Shown: in pieces, positions 1-9,035 of the stretch
Numbering within the stretch: position 1 is the stretch's first letter
Layout: every line of letters begins with the position of its first letter
Assembly (NCBI GenBank): GCA_963742205.1
Contig: CAVUKZ010000011.1
Span: 1 to 64,000, forward strand
Origin: WHSW01 sp963742205
Lineage (GTDB): Bacteria > Actinomycetota > Thermoleophilia > Solirubrobacterales > 70-9
Length of the DNA: 64,000 bases
Reading direction: 5' to 3'
Made by a program: the position numbers and the translations under genes
The notes under the pieces: model-generated
Databases searched by the model: none
The model's input: only the letters and a program-made list of their open reading frames with translations
What the model was told of the DNA's origin: nothing

Positions 1-2515
1 CGTTCACGTTCGTGACCGTCACGTTGACGGTCGCCGTGTCCGTGCCGCCGTTGCCGTCGCCGATCGTGTAGGTGAAGCGTCGGTGCCGAAGAAGTTCGCG
101 GCCGGCGTGTAGCTCACGGCCGGTCCGCGCCGTGAGCGTCACCGTGCCGTGCGCTGCCTGGGTCGACGGCCGTGACCGTCAGCGTCTCGCCCGTGTCCGG
201 CGCGAAGCTGTCGTTGGCCAGCACGTCGATCGCGTGGCGCCGCTGTCCTCGGCCACCGTCGCGGTGTCGTTGACCGCGTCGGGTCGTCGTTGACGTTCGT
301 CACCGTCACGTGACGGTCGCCGTGTCCGTGCCGCCGTTGCCGTCGCTGATCGTGTAGGTGAAGGTCTCGGTGCCGATGAAGTTGGCGGCCGGCGTGTAGC
401 TGACGCCCGTGCCGTGCCGCGTGATCGCCACCGTGCCGTGCGCTGCCGTGCGTCACCGCCGTGACCGTCAGCGTCTCGCCGCGTGTCCGGCGCGAAGGTG
501 TCGTTGGCCAGCACGTCGATCGCCGTTCGCGCCGCTGTCCTCGGCCACCGTCGCGCGTGTCGTTGACCGCGTCCGGGGCGTCGTTCACGCTCGTCACCGT
601 CACGTGACGGTGGCCGTGTCCGTGCCGCCGTTGCCGTCGCCGATCGTGTAGGTGAACGTGTCGGTGCCGAAGAAGTTCGCGGCCGGCGTGTAGGTGACGC
701 CCGTGCCGCGCCGTGAGCGTCACCGTGCCGTTCGTCGCCGCTGCGTCACCGCCGTCACCGTCAGCGTCTCGCCCGTGTCCGGCGCGAAGCTGTCGTTGGC
801 CAGCACGTCGATCGCGTTCGCGCCGCTGTCCTCGGCCACCGTCGCGCGTGTCGTTGACGCGCGTCGGGGCGTCGTTCACCGCGGTGACCGTCACGTGCAC
901 CGTCGCCGTGTCGCTGTCCCGTTGCCGTCGCTCGATCGTGTAGGTGAACGTGTCCGGGCCGTTGAAGTTCGCCGCCGGCGTGTAGCGTCACGCGCCGGCC
1001 GATGAGCCGCTCACCGAGCCGTTCGCCGGCGAGCGCGACGATCGGTGTACGTCAGCGTCTCGCCGTCGACGTCGGTGCGACAGTCAGTCGGCGTCGCTGA
1101 CCGGCGTGTCCTCCGCTGTCGTCGCCGAGCCGGCATCGCAGCGTCGGCGCGTCGTTGACGGCGTCGACCGTCATGGTGACCGTCGCGCGTTGCTGTCGAC
1201 CGTCGCCGTCGTTCGCCTTGTAGGTGAACGAGTCGGTACCGTGGAAGTTGGCGTCCGGCGCGTAGCTCAGGTCGCCCGACGCCGACCGAGGCGGTCACCG
1301 TGCGACGCGGCGGCGACGATGGAGTACGTCAGCGTGTCGCCGTCCGGCGTCGGTGTCATTGGCCAGGCGGGAAGACGACCGTGCGTGTCCTCGGCCATCG
1401 ACTCGTTGATCGCCGAGACGACCGGCGCGTCGTTCACGTTCGTGACCGTCACGGTCACGGTCGCCGTGTCGCGTGCCGCCGTTGCCGTCCGAGATCGTGT
1501 ACGTGAACGAGTCGCGTGCCGAAGTAGTTCGCGGCCGGCGTGTAGCTCACGCCCGTGCCGCCGCCCGTGATCGTCACCGTGCCGTGCGTGCCCGTGCGTC
1601 ACCGCCGTGACCGTCAGCGTCTCGCCCGTGTCCGGCGCGAAGCGTGTCGTTGGCCAGCACGTTGATCGCGTTCGCGCCGCTGTCCTCGGCCACCGTCGCC
1701 GTGTCGTCGACCGCGTCCGGGTTGTCGTTCACGGTCGTCACCGTCATCGTCACCGTCGCCGTGTCCGTGCCGCCGTTGCCGTCGCAGATCGTGTACGTGA
1801 ACGAGTCGGTGCCGAAGTAGTTCGCGGCCGGCGTGTAGCTCACGCCCGTGCCGCCGCCGGTGATCGTCACCGTGCCGTGCGACGCCGTGCGTCACCGCCG
1901 TCACCGTCAGCGTCTCGCCCGTGTCCGGCGCGACCGTGTCGTTCGCCAGCACGTCGATCGCGTTCGCGCCGCTGTCCTCGGCCACCGTCGCCGAGTCGTT
2001 CGACCGCGTCCGGGGTGTCGTTGACGGCGTCACCGTCACGTGACGGTCGCCGTGTCCGTGCCGCCGTTGCCGTCGCTGATCGTGTAGGTGAACGTGTCGC
2101 GGGCCGAAGTAGTTCGCCGCCGGCGTGTAGCTCACGCCCGTGCCGCCGCCGTGATCGTCACCGAGCCGTGCGGCCCGTGCGTCACCGCCGTGACCGTCAG
2201 CGTCTCGCCCGTGTCCGGCGCGATCGTGTCGTTGGCCAGCACGTTGATCGCGTTCGCGCCGCTGTCCTCGGCCACCGTCGCCGCAGTCGTTCGACCGCGT
2301 CCGGGGTGTCGTTCACGCTCGTCACCGTCACCGTGCACGGTCGCCGTGTCCGTGCCGCCGTTGCCGTCGGTGATCGTGTACGTGAACGAATCGGTGCCGA
2401 AGTAGTTCGCCGCCGGCGTGTAGCTCACCCCGTGCCGCCACCGTGATCGTCACCGTGCCGTGCGCCCCGTCCGTCACCGCCGTCACCGTCAGCGTCTCGC
2501 CCGTGTCCGGCGCGC
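1..2515 (-). pseudogene. Tandem Ig/cadherin-like repeat adhesin, frameshifted, both ends missing
   Basis: Fragment of a large repetitive surface protein read right to left. Each ~95-residue unit has the hallmarks of bacterial Ig-like/cadherin-like tandem domains: a VNDxPDAVNDTA linker, TVAEDSGANAI, VLANDT, APDTGETLTVTAVT, then SYTPAANYFGTDSFTY and DGNGGTDTATV. Such domains form extended exported stalks used in adhesion. No signal peptide, start codon or C-terminal anchor is in view: one end runs off the window and the other stops inside a repeat near 2515. The reading frame changes many times through 1-nt insertions and deletions, so no open frame exceeds three units. Nucleotide identity between units remains high, so the indels are either assembly errors in a repeat or very recent decay. 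The unit at about 1000-1420 is the most divergent. Confidence 0.75.
1..2515. repeat. About nine direct repeats of ~290 bp
   Basis: The landmark gatcgtgta (plus strand) recurs near 62, 348, 643, 940, 1495, 1789, 2076 and 2372, with a degenerate copy near 1212. The period is about 286-297 bp, matching one ~95-residue domain per repeat. A second landmark, cagcgtctcgcc, recurs in phase. Units differ mainly by short indels, which makes the array prone to collapse or mis-phasing in assembly. Confidence 0.85.
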
Positions 2516-2518
2516 TGT

Positions 2519-2688
2519 CGCTCGCCGATCCGCAGGCCGCGGCGTCGATCGCGATTCGCGACGCGGCGCGCGGGATCATCGCCGCCACGCCGCAGGAGCT
2601 GCCGGTGATGCAGGCCGAGTCGCCCGCCGCGCCGGCGCTCGCGCCGATCGGCGGCACCGAGCTGCCCGTGGTCCAGGTCTCGGGCTGA
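2519..2688 (+). pseudogene. C-terminal remnant of an unidentified gene
   Basis: An open plus-strand frame of about 56 codons ends in TGA at 2686-2688. It has a natural-looking Ala/Pro-rich protein tail that ends in TELPVVQVSG. It has no start of its own: upstream of about 2517 the same frame enters the antisense of the Ig-like repeat array. Its stop overlaps the first codon of the next methyltransferase by four bases (CTGA), the coupling style used throughout this window, which argues that it is the true 3' end of an upstream partner gene. I do not recognise the family. The missing 5' part implies a rearrangement or a chimeric join at about 2515. Confidence 0.5.
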
Positions 2689-3515
2689 CGACGCTGGACC
2701 CGCTCTACGAGATCAATCGCTCGTGGTGGGACGAGCGCGTCGCCGGCCACGTTGCGAGCAGGTTCTACGACGTCGATTCCTTCCGCGAGGGCAAGTCGGT
2801 CCTGCGGCCGTTCGAGCTCGAGGAGGTCGGCGACGTCACCGGGAGCCGCCTCGCGCACCTGCAGTGCCACTTCGGCCTCGACACGCTCTCGTGGGCGCGT
2901 CAGGGGGCGTCCGTCGTCGGGCTCGACTTCTCCGAGCCCGCGGTGGAGGCGGCGCGCAAGCTCGCGGCGGAGACGGGGCTCGACGGACGCTTCGTGCAAG
3001 CCGACGTGTACGACGCCGTCGCCGCGCTCGATGGTGAGGTCTTCGACATCGTCTACACGGGCCTCGGCGCGCTCAACTGGCTTCCCGACCTGCCGCGCTG
3101 GGCCGGTGTGGTCGCCGACCTGCTGAAGCCGGAGGGATTCCTCTACCTGGCCGAGTTCCATCCGTTCACCTGGATGTTCGCCGACGAGGAGCTCGAGATC
3201 GAGCTCGACTACTTTCACCGCCCTGAGGGTGAGAGCTTCGACGACGACATGCAGGGCAGCTACGCGGACCTGGACGTCCCCACTCGCAACAACGCCACGA
3301 TCGAGTGGGCGCACACGCTCGCGGACGTGGTCACCGCGGTGCTCGGGGCGGGCCTGCGGCTGGAGCTGCTGTCCGAGCACGACTACACCCTCTTCCCCCG
3401 CTTCAAGCACCTGGTCGAGGACAGGGACCTGCTCCCCGCGGGGGTGGTCTACCGCCAGCCCGAGGGCGAGCCCAGGCTGCCGCTGATGTACTCGCTGCGC
3501 GCGCGCCGCGCGTAG
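2685..3515 (+). CDS. Class I SAM-dependent methyltransferase
   Basis: About 276 residues. The N-terminus reads DPLYEINRSWWDERV, typical of a common actinobacterial methyltransferase family. Next comes the Rossmann SAM-binding region: an HLQCHFGLDTLSWA motif-I equivalent, VVGLDFSEPAVEAA as the acidic strand-2 motif, then QADVYDAV. The GALNWLPDLPRW segment is the post-motif substrate region. The substrate cannot be told from sequence. There is no ATG, GTG or TTG in frame near the expected start. The best candidate is CTG at 2685, which overlaps the upstream TGA (CTGA) and places the start exactly at the family's usual N-terminus. The alternative is a lost start codon. It converges on the PD40 gene, with 1 nt between the two stop codons. 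Confidence 0.8.
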   Translation: MTTLDPLYEINRSWWDERVAGHVASRFYDVDSFREGKSVLRPFELEEVGDVTGSRLAHLQCHFGLDTLSWARQGASVVGLDFSEPAVEAARKLAAETGLDGRFVQADVYDAVAALDGEVFDIVYTGLGALNWLPDLPRWAGVVADLLKPEGFLYLAEFHPFTWMFADEELEIELDYFHRPEGESFDDDMQGSYADLDVPTRNNATIEWAHTLADVVTAVLGAGLRLELLSEHDYTLFPRFKHLVEDRDLLPAGVVYRQPEGEPRLPLMYSLRARRA

Positions 3516-3516
3516 C

Positions 3517-4383
3517 TCAGCGCGACGCCCAGGTCGGGCCGAAGCCCGGGCGCAGGTTGCGGGCGGCCGTGCCGTCCGCGTTCATGACCCGGATCCGCGC
3601 CCCCTTCTCCCTGAGGTCGAGGTCCTCGCCCACACGCTTGGAGGTGGTGAAGTGCGTGAACGCGATCCGGCTGCCGTCGGGGGAGAACACGGGTGAGTCG
3701 TCGGAATGCTTGTCGTGGGTCAGGCGCGTTTCATGCGTGCCGTCGGCGCGCATCACGTAGAGCTCCGTGTGCACGATCGTGTCGCGGTAGCCGCTGAACA
3801 GGATCCGTCGCCCATCGGGCGAGTAGTCCGGCGAGAAGTCCTGGCCGTCGGTCAGCCGCTTGACGCGCCCGTCGCCCACGCGCACCGAGTACAGGCCGGT
3901 GCCGGCGCCGTCGGCGAGCAGGGACCTGCCGTCGGGCGCGAACGAGGGGTGGTAGAGGCCGCCGGGCTGGTGCGCGAGGCGCCGCTGGTGGCGGCCGTCG
4001 GCGTTCATGAGGAAGAGCGTCCCGTCGCGCGAGAACGCGATCCGCCGGCTATCGGGCGAGTAGGCCGGGTCGCTGTCGTCGTCCCTGCCCTTCGTCAGCC
4101 GCTCGCGGTGGCGGCCGTCGGCGCGCATCGCCCAGATGTCGTCGATTCCGGACGTGTGGTGAGGGTCTCGCGTGTAGACGACGTGGCGGCCGTCCGGCGA
4201 CACGCTCGGCTCCGCGATGTTGCCGTTGGCGATCCGAACGCGGTCCTTGCCCGAGGGCTTGATCGACTGGGCCGATTGGTCGACCTGGTAGACGATGCGG
4301 CCGTCGGTGCCGGTGGAGGCAGCCTGGGCGGCGGGGGCGAGGGCGAGCAGGGCGATGAAGGCTGGAGCGAGCTTCTTGATCAT
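3517..4383 (-). CDS. Secreted PD40/TolB-like beta-propeller protein
   Basis: About 288 residues with a clear Sec signal peptide (MIKKLAPAFIALLALAPAAQA), which is why the start is placed at 4383 rather than 18 nt upstream. The mature part repeats the PD40 blade signature SPDGRxIxF: SVSPDGRHVVYT, AYSPDSRRIAFS, SFAPDGRSLLA, DYSPDGRRILFS and VFSPDGSRIAFT. These alternate with IWAMRADGRH/LYVMRADGTH segments, giving about six blades. Proteins of this type are extracytoplasmic binding platforms. It lacks the TolB N-terminal domain, so a TolB role is not implied. It is transcribed alone and converges with the methyltransferase. Confidence 0.8.
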   Translation of the reverse strand: MIKKLAPAFIALLALAPAAQAASTGTDGRIVYQVDQSAQSIKPSGKDRVRIANGNIAEPSVSPDGRHVVYTRDPHHTSGIDDIWAMRADGRHRERLTKGRDDDSDPAYSPDSRRIAFSRDGTLFLMNADGRHQRRLAHQPGGLYHPSFAPDGRSLLADGAGTGLYSVRVGDGRVKRLTDGQDFSPDYSPDGRRILFSGYRDTIVHTELYVMRADGTHETRLTHDKHSDDSPVFSPDGSRIAFTHFTTSKRVGEDLDLREKGARIRVMNADGTAARNLRPGFGPTWASR

Positions 4384-4452
4384 GCGGCGATCATCGGCCA
4401 CCGCGATCGGCTCGCCTATACCCCCTAGGTGTGATTCACGCGCCCCCCGGCG

Positions 4453-4716
4453 CTACTTGCCGGCGAAGTACTCAGCGTTGATCGGCGTGTACTTCTGCCA
4501 CTCCTCGGGGAGCTGGTCCTCGGCGAAGCAGGCGTCGACCGGGCACGCCTCGACGCAGGCATCGCAGTCGATGCACTCGTCCGGATCGATGTAGAGCTGC
4601 TCGACGTTGTCGTAGTCGGGCTCGTCAGGGGTCGGGTGGATGCAGTCGACCGGGCAGACCTCGACACAGGAGTTGTCCTTCTGGCCGATGCAGGGTTCGG
4701 CGATGACGTAGGCCAA
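4453..4716 (-). CDS. fdxA: 7Fe-type ferredoxin (FdxA family)
   Basis: An 87-residue soluble electron carrier. The first cluster region has C9-x7-C17-x3-C21-P, without the extra cysteine at position 12 (Q here); C9 and C17 are the expected 3Fe-4S ligands. The second region has the full C48-x2-C51-x2-C54-x3-C58-P motif for a 4Fe-4S cluster. Acidic residues are abundant, as usual for ferredoxins. The start is TTG at 4716, preceded by an AAAGGGAAAGG purine stretch in the right place; no ATG is available in frame. Likely partners (ferredoxin-NADP reductase, cytochrome P450) are not nearby. Confidence 0.92.
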   Translation of the reverse strand: MAYVIAEPCIGQKDNSCVEVCPVDCIHPTPDEPDYDNVEQLYIDPDECIDCDACVEACPVDACFAEDQLPEEWQKYTPINAEYFAGK

Positions 4717-4809
4717 GGTCCTTTCCCTTTCTGGTCGTTGGAGCGGTTTTCCGGCCGTTGCCGGTGAAGCTCCCGGCCGGGCGAATCGCGCATTCTAGAG
4801 TGTGCCCGC

Positions 4810-5688
4810 ATGATCCTGGTGACTGGCGCGACCGGGACCGTGGGCAAGGCCCTGGTCCCGAAGCTGCTCGAGGGCGGCGACGAGGTACGGGTCCTCGTTC
4901 GCGACCCGCGCCAGCTCGGCCGGTTGCGAGTCGAGGTTCGAATCGCGCTCGGAGACCTCGTCGAGCTGCGCGACCCGCGCGTCTCGCGGCAGGCGCTGCG
5001 CGGCGTCGACACGGTGATCCACCTGGCCGCGGCGATCCGCGATCAGCCGCGGGCGCCGGTGGAGGAGCTGACCGGGCTCGCGACGGCGACCCTGCTGCGC
5101 GCGGCGGAGGCGGCCGGGGCCCGCAGGTTCGTGTTCTTCTCAGCGATCGGGGCGACCGAGTTCCAGCGCACCCGCTTCTTCCGCGCCAAGGCGCTGGCCG
5201 AGCGCGCGGTGCGGGAATCGAGCCTGCAGACCACGGTCTTTGCCCCGTCGATCATCTACGACCGCAACGACTCGTGGACGACGACGATGCGACGGCTGAC
5301 CCTGCTCCCCGTGGTCCCGATCTCCGGCGAGGGACGGGCCGAGTACGAGCCGATCTGGGTCGAGGACGTCGCGCGGTGCGTGGTCGCGGACCTGGGCGAC
5401 GAGGACGGCTCGCGCCGGTTCGAGCTCGCCGGCCCGCAGCGGCTGAGCTACGACCAGATCGCCCGCCAGATCGCCCGCTCCGCGGGGCGCGACCGCCCCC
5501 TGCTCCACGTCCCGCTCGGGCTCGTCCACTACGGGCTCGCAGGGCTGCGGCGCGCGGTGGGCGACAAGGCCTTCGCCACCTGGGAGGAGGCCGAGCTGAT
5601 GGAGGTGCCGATGGTCTCCGAGCGCGGCGCCGCCGACGTTCGCGCCCTCGGCGTCGAGCCGCGCTCGATGGCCGAGGTCCTCGCCTAG
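4810..5688 (+). CDS. NAD(P)-binding Rossmann protein, atypical SDR (NDUFA9-like)
   Basis: 292 residues. The N-terminus carries the dinucleotide-binding motif TGATGTVG (GxxGxxG) directly after MILV. It is followed by RVLVRDP at the end of strand 2, typical of extended/atypical SDRs that sense or bind NAD(P). DLVELRDP and VIHLAAAI follow in order. The classic SDR catalytic YxxxK is replaced by FFRAKALAE, so catalytic activity is uncertain. These proteins often act in quinone/respiratory complex assembly or as nitrosative/redox sensors, but nothing next to it decides the role. It is divergent from fdxA. Confidence 0.75.
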   Translation: MILVTGATGTVGKALVPKLLEGGDEVRVLVRDPRQLGRLRVEVRIALGDLVELRDPRVSRQALRGVDTVIHLAAAIRDQPRAPVEELTGLATATLLRAAEAAGARRFVFFSAIGATEFQRTRFFRAKALAERAVRESSLQTTVFAPSIIYDRNDSWTTTMRRLTLLPVVPISGEGRAEYEPIWVEDVARCVVADLGDEDGSRRFELAGPQRLSYDQIARQIARSAGRDRPLLHVPLGLVHYGLAGLRRAVGDKAFATWEEAELMEVPMVSERGAADVRALGVEPRSMAEVLA

Positions 5689-5745
5689 CCGCACTCCGGA
5701 CGCACCTCACAGACACGCCCTGGCCCCGGCCCTAGGCTCGGGCTC

Positions 5746-6165
5746 ATGTTCGGTGGTCGCAAGCGACGAGTGGAGAAGCTCACGGCGGGCGCGGCGCACA
5801 ACCTCGAGCCCGGCGAGTCGATTCGCGAGCTCGTGCAGACGCAGACCGGGCAGAGCGCCGCCGCGAACGCCAGCGGAGTGATGAACTCGGAGTTCATGAG
5901 CTCTCAGCTCGGGTTCCCTTATCGCGTCAAGGTCAAGGCCGGGCCGCACGTCCTCGTGGCCACCGACCGCAATCTCTACGCCATGCAGCTCTCAGGACCG
6001 CGGCTGCTCGACGTGGGGGACGTGGTCCTCAAGGCGCCGCTCGGCGGGTCCGGCCTGCGCCGTGACGGGCGCCAGCTTCACTTCGGCGGCGAGACCTTTC
6101 ACGTCATGGCGCTCTTCGGCGAGCACGCCGACCGCCTCTGCGAATACGTGGAACGGTCCGCCTAG
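5746..6165 (+). CDS. Conserved hypothetical protein, 139 aa
   Basis: I do not recognise a named family. The protein is cytoplasmic in appearance: no signal peptide or membrane segment. Its basic N-terminus (MFGGRKRRVEKL) is followed by NLEPGESIRELVQTQTG and a beta-rich half (RVKVKAGPHVLVATDRNLYAM) reminiscent of small PH-like beta-barrel domains that read a bound ligand or membrane; that resemblance is a guess. Its stop TAG shares the tetranucleotide CTAG (6162-6165) with the stop of the convergent gene. Confidence 0.65.
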   Translation: MFGGRKRRVEKLTAGAAHNLEPGESIRELVQTQTGQSAAANASGVMNSEFMSSQLGFPYRVKVKAGPHVLVATDRNLYAMQLSGPRLLDVGDVVLKAPLGGSGLRRDGRQLHFGGETFHVMALFGEHADRLCEYVERSA

Positions 6166-6518
6166 CCCCCAGCGCTGCGCTTGTCGAGCAGCTGCAACAG
6201 CTCGTGGGCCGCGAGCTCGATTTCCTTGTGGCGCCACTCCGCCGCCCGGTAGTGGCAGGCGATGATCCCGGAGCGGTGCACACGGCGGAAGTCGCCGTAG
6301 ACGAACGCGTAGCGCGCCTTGGTGTCGTCGCTCGCGCCCTCGGTGAGCCCCAGATGCCAGGCCGCGTACTCGTCCCAGCCGTGCGCGTCGAGGAACGCGT
6401 TCTCGTCCGCCGCGCGCGGCTGGACCTCGCCCCACTCGCTGTCGAGCACGTACTGGCGGGCCTCGATCAGCTCGCGGACCTTGGCGACGCCACGCTCGTT
6501 GACCGAGTAGCTGGCCAT
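6162..6518 (-). CDS. Conserved hypothetical protein, 118 aa
   Basis: A small soluble protein beginning MASYSVNERGVAKVRELI. It is rich in Trp, His and Tyr (WGEVQPRAADENAF, HGWDEYAAWHLGL, YAFVYGDFRRVHRSGI, ACHYRAAEWRHKEIE). I have seen no named domain. The second ATG (6518) is chosen over 6527 because homolog-like content begins there. It is divergent from the ParB-like gene at 6561 with only 42 nt between starts, so the two may share a promoter region. Codon use is normal for the window. Confidence 0.65.
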   Translation of the reverse strand: MASYSVNERGVAKVRELIEARQYVLDSEWGEVQPRAADENAFLDAHGWDEYAAWHLGLTEGASDDTKARYAFVYGDFRRVHRSGIIACHYRAAEWRHKEIELAAHELLQLLDKRSAGG

Positions 6519-6560
6519 GGCCCGCATTGTGAACGACGCCGGCGTGGGAAACTGGCGCCG

Positions 6561-7352
6561 ATGGGGCTGCTGCCACTCGACGAGGTTCGGCGGCGGCTGC
6601 GGGCGGTTGGCCAGTCCGACGGCGGAGTGCAATCGATCCCGATCGACCGGATCGTGGGCTCCGTGGACCGCAGCGGCGACTTCGACCGGTCGTTCGGCGC
6701 CCGCCGCTCGCTTTCGCGCCGGCGGCTGAAGTCGTTGCGCGAGGCGTTCGCCGAACGTGAGCTGCCGGCGATCGACGTCTACGAGCTCGGCGGCCTGTAC
6801 TTCGTGGCCGACGGCCACCATCGGGTGGCGCTCGCTCGCGAGCGCGACGCCCACTTCATCGACGCCGAGGTGACCGTCCTCCACACCGACTACGAGCTGC
6901 CGCCCGACGTCGACATCGCGCGCCTCGTCCACACGGAGCAGCGACGGGCGATGATGGAGGAGAGCGGGCTCGCGGCGCCAAGCCGGAGGTGGAGATCGAG
7001 TTCGCCCGCCCGCGCGGGTACCCCGAGCTGCTCGAGCTGGCACGGCACGCGGCGTGCTGTCGAGCCCGGGTGAGCGCGGCGCGGTCCGCGACGCCGGCCT
7101 CCAGACCTCTATCCGTTCAAGACCGAGGCCGACCTGTTCCTGTGGATCTACGAGCGCCGCCGCGACCTCCGCGTGCTGGACCCGGAGGCGGACTTCGCCG
7201 ACGCCGCAGCGTTCGCCGCCGAGGAGGGCGTGAGCCGCCGCGACCGCAAGGTGATCGAGGGCGAGCGGGCGAAGCCGCTACGTCGGCCGGGCGGGCGCGT
7301 AGACGCAAAGAGGCCCGGGCGTTGGCCCGGGCCTCTCGAAACGTTCGCCTGA
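6561..7352 (+). pseudogene. ParB/sulfiredoxin-like nuclease-fold protein, three 1-nt deletions
   Basis: The N-terminal half is intact in one frame: SIPIDRIVGSVDRSGDFD, RRRLKSLREAF, LPAIDVYELGGLYFVADGHHRVALARE. The DGHHR motif is the ParB-like nuclease/sulfiredoxin-fold signature, so this is probably a DNA- or nucleotide-handling protein. Three single-base deletions follow, near 6979, 7046 and 7104. Repairing each restores a smooth protein: KPEVEIEFARPRGYPELLEL, then VLSSPGERGAVRDAGLQ, then DLYPFKTEADLFLWIYERRRDL. Because they sum to -3, the original frame resumes and continues to TGA at 7350-7352, inside the convergent groEL terminator; the native end may be slightly earlier (TAG at 7300). 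The coherent protein on both sides of each lesion suggests sequencing error or very fresh mutation. Confidence 0.7.
7309..7336 (-). terminator. groEL terminator hairpin
   Basis: A perfect 12-bp inverted repeat (AGAGGCCCGGGC / GCCCGGGCCTCT) with a 4-nt loop, 24 nt past the groEL stop on the minus strand. Only a short U run (TTT) follows. The stem could also serve the convergent ParB-like gene. Confidence 0.75.
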
Positions 7353-7360
7353 AAGGCGAG

Positions 7361-8992
7361 TTACATCATCCCGCCCATGTCCGGCATACCGCCCGGCATA
7401 CCGCCGGCGCCGTCCTTCTCCGGCGGCTCGGCCACGATGGCCTCCGTCGTGAGGATGTTCTTCGCGATCGATGCGGCGTTCTGCAGCGCCGAACGCGTGA
7501 CCATGGTCGGATCGATGACGCCGGCCTTGATCAGGTCGCCGTAGTCGCCGGTCTCGGCGTTTAGGCCCTCGCCCGGCTTCATCTCCTGGATCTTGTTCAC
7601 GACCACCGAGCCCTCGAGGCCCGAGTTGGACGCGATCTGGCGGACCGGCTCCTGGAGCGAGCGGCGGATGATCTCCGCGCCCGTCGCCTCGTCGGCGTCG
7701 AGCCCCTTCGCGTCGATCGCGGCGATCGCGTTCAGCAGCGCAACGCCGCCGCCGGGGACGATCCCCTCCTCGAGCGCCGCCCGGGTCGCCTGCAGGGCGT
7801 CCTCGACGCGGTGCTTCTTCTCCTTCATCTCGGTCTCGGTGGCTGCGCCGACCTTGACCACGGCGACACCGCCGGCCAGCTTCGCCAGGCGCTCCTGGAG
7901 CTTCTCCCGGTCGAAGTCGGAGTCGGTGTTCTCGATCTCGGAGCGGATCTGGGTGATCCGGCCCTCGATCGCCTTCTTCTCGCCGGCACCGTCGATGATC
8001 GTCGACGTGTCCTTCGAGACGACGACGCGACGAGCGCGCCCGAGCTGCGAGATCTGCGTGTTCTCCAGCTTCAGGCCCATCTCCTCGGTGATCACCTCGC
8101 CACCGGAGAGGATCGCGATGTCCTCGAGCATCCGCTTGCGGCGGTCGCCGAAGCCGGGGGCCTTGACCGCGACGCCGGTGAAGGTGCCGCGGAGCTTGTT
8201 GACGACGAGGGTGGCAAGGGCCTCGCCCTCGACGTCCTCGGCGATGATCACGAGCGCCTTACCCGCCTGCATGACCTGCTCGAGCACCGGCAGCAGCTCG
8301 CGGACGTTCCCGATCTTCTGATTGGCGATCAGGATGTACGGATCCTCGAGCACCGCCTCCATGCGGTCCTGGTCGGTGATCATGTACGGCGAGATGTAGC
8401 CCTTGTCGAACTGCATCCCCTCGGTGAACTCGAGCTCCATCCCGAAGGTCTGGCCCTCCTCGACGTTCACCACGCCGTCCTTGCCGACCTTCTCGATCGC
8501 GTCGGCGATGATGTTGCCGATCTCCTCGTCAGCGGCCGAGATCGCGGCGACGCGGGCGATCTGCTCCTTGCCACCGACCTCCTTCGACTGCTTGTTGCGC
8601 AGGTGGTCGACGACCTGGTCGACGGCCGTCTCGATCCCACGGCGCAGCGCCAGCGGGTTGGCCCCGGCGGCGACGTTCTTGAGTCCGTGACGCACGATGG
8701 TCTGGGCCAGCAGCGTCGCCGTCGTCGTACCGTCGCCGGCGACGTCGTTGGTCGCCGTGGCAACCTCGCGGACGAGCTGGGCGCCCTGGTTGGCGAACAC
8801 GTCCTCGATCTCGATCTCACGCGCGATCGTCACCCCGTCGTTGGTGATCGTCGGGGCGCCGAACTTCTTGTCCAGGACCACGTAACGGCCCTTGGGGCCG
8901 AGCGTGACCTTGACCGCGTTGGCGACGGCGTCGACGCCTTCCTGCAGCGCCGCGCGAGCCTCCGCGTCGTACTTGAGCTCCTTATGAGCCAT
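7361..8992 (-). CDS. groEL: Chaperonin GroEL (Hsp60)
   Basis: 543 residues, the full family length. ATP-dependent folding chamber subunit. The start is supported by AGGAGG ahead of ATG at 8992. Recognisable family blocks: LGPKGRYVVLDKKFGAP and ITNDGVTIAREIE near the N-terminus, DVAGDGTTTATLLAQ (ATPase site), VVKVGAATETEMKEKK, GIVPGGGVALL, and the terminal GGM-rich tail (GGMPGGMPDMGGMM). It sits 43 nt downstream of groES and is co-transcribed from the CIRCE promoter. Many actinobacteria carry a second, unlinked groEL; whether this genome does cannot be seen here. Confidence 0.98.
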   Translation of the reverse strand: MAHKELKYDAEARAALQEGVDAVANAVKVTLGPKGRYVVLDKKFGAPTITNDGVTIAREIEIEDVFANQGAQLVREVATATNDVAGDGTTTATLLAQTIVRHGLKNVAAGANPLALRRGIETAVDQVVDHLRNKQSKEVGGKEQIARVAAISAADEEIGNIIADAIEKVGKDGVVNVEEGQTFGMELEFTEGMQFDKGYISPYMITDQDRMEAVLEDPYILIANQKIGNVRELLPVLEQVMQAGKALVIIAEDVEGEALATLVVNKLRGTFTGVAVKAPGFGDRRKRMLEDIAILSGGEVITEEMGLKLENTQISQLGRARRVVVSKDTSTIIDGAGEKKAIEGRITQIRSEIENTDSDFDREKLQERLAKLAGGVAVVKVGAATETEMKEKKHRVEDALQATRAALEEGIVPGGGVALLNAIAAIDAKGLDADEATGAEIIRRSLQEPVRQIASNSGLEGSVVVNKIQEMKPGEGLNAETGDYGDLIKAGVIDPTMVTRSALQNAASIAKNILTTEAIVAEPPEKDGAGGMPGGMPDMGGMM

Positions 8993-9035
8993 GTCTTCAG
9001 TTCCTCCTGTAGTTCTAAGTCAGACGATCAGACGG

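Noticed and set aside
1..2515. CRISPR or satellite-like array
   Set aside because: The ~290-bp period has no short repeat/spacer pattern and encodes Ig-like domains.
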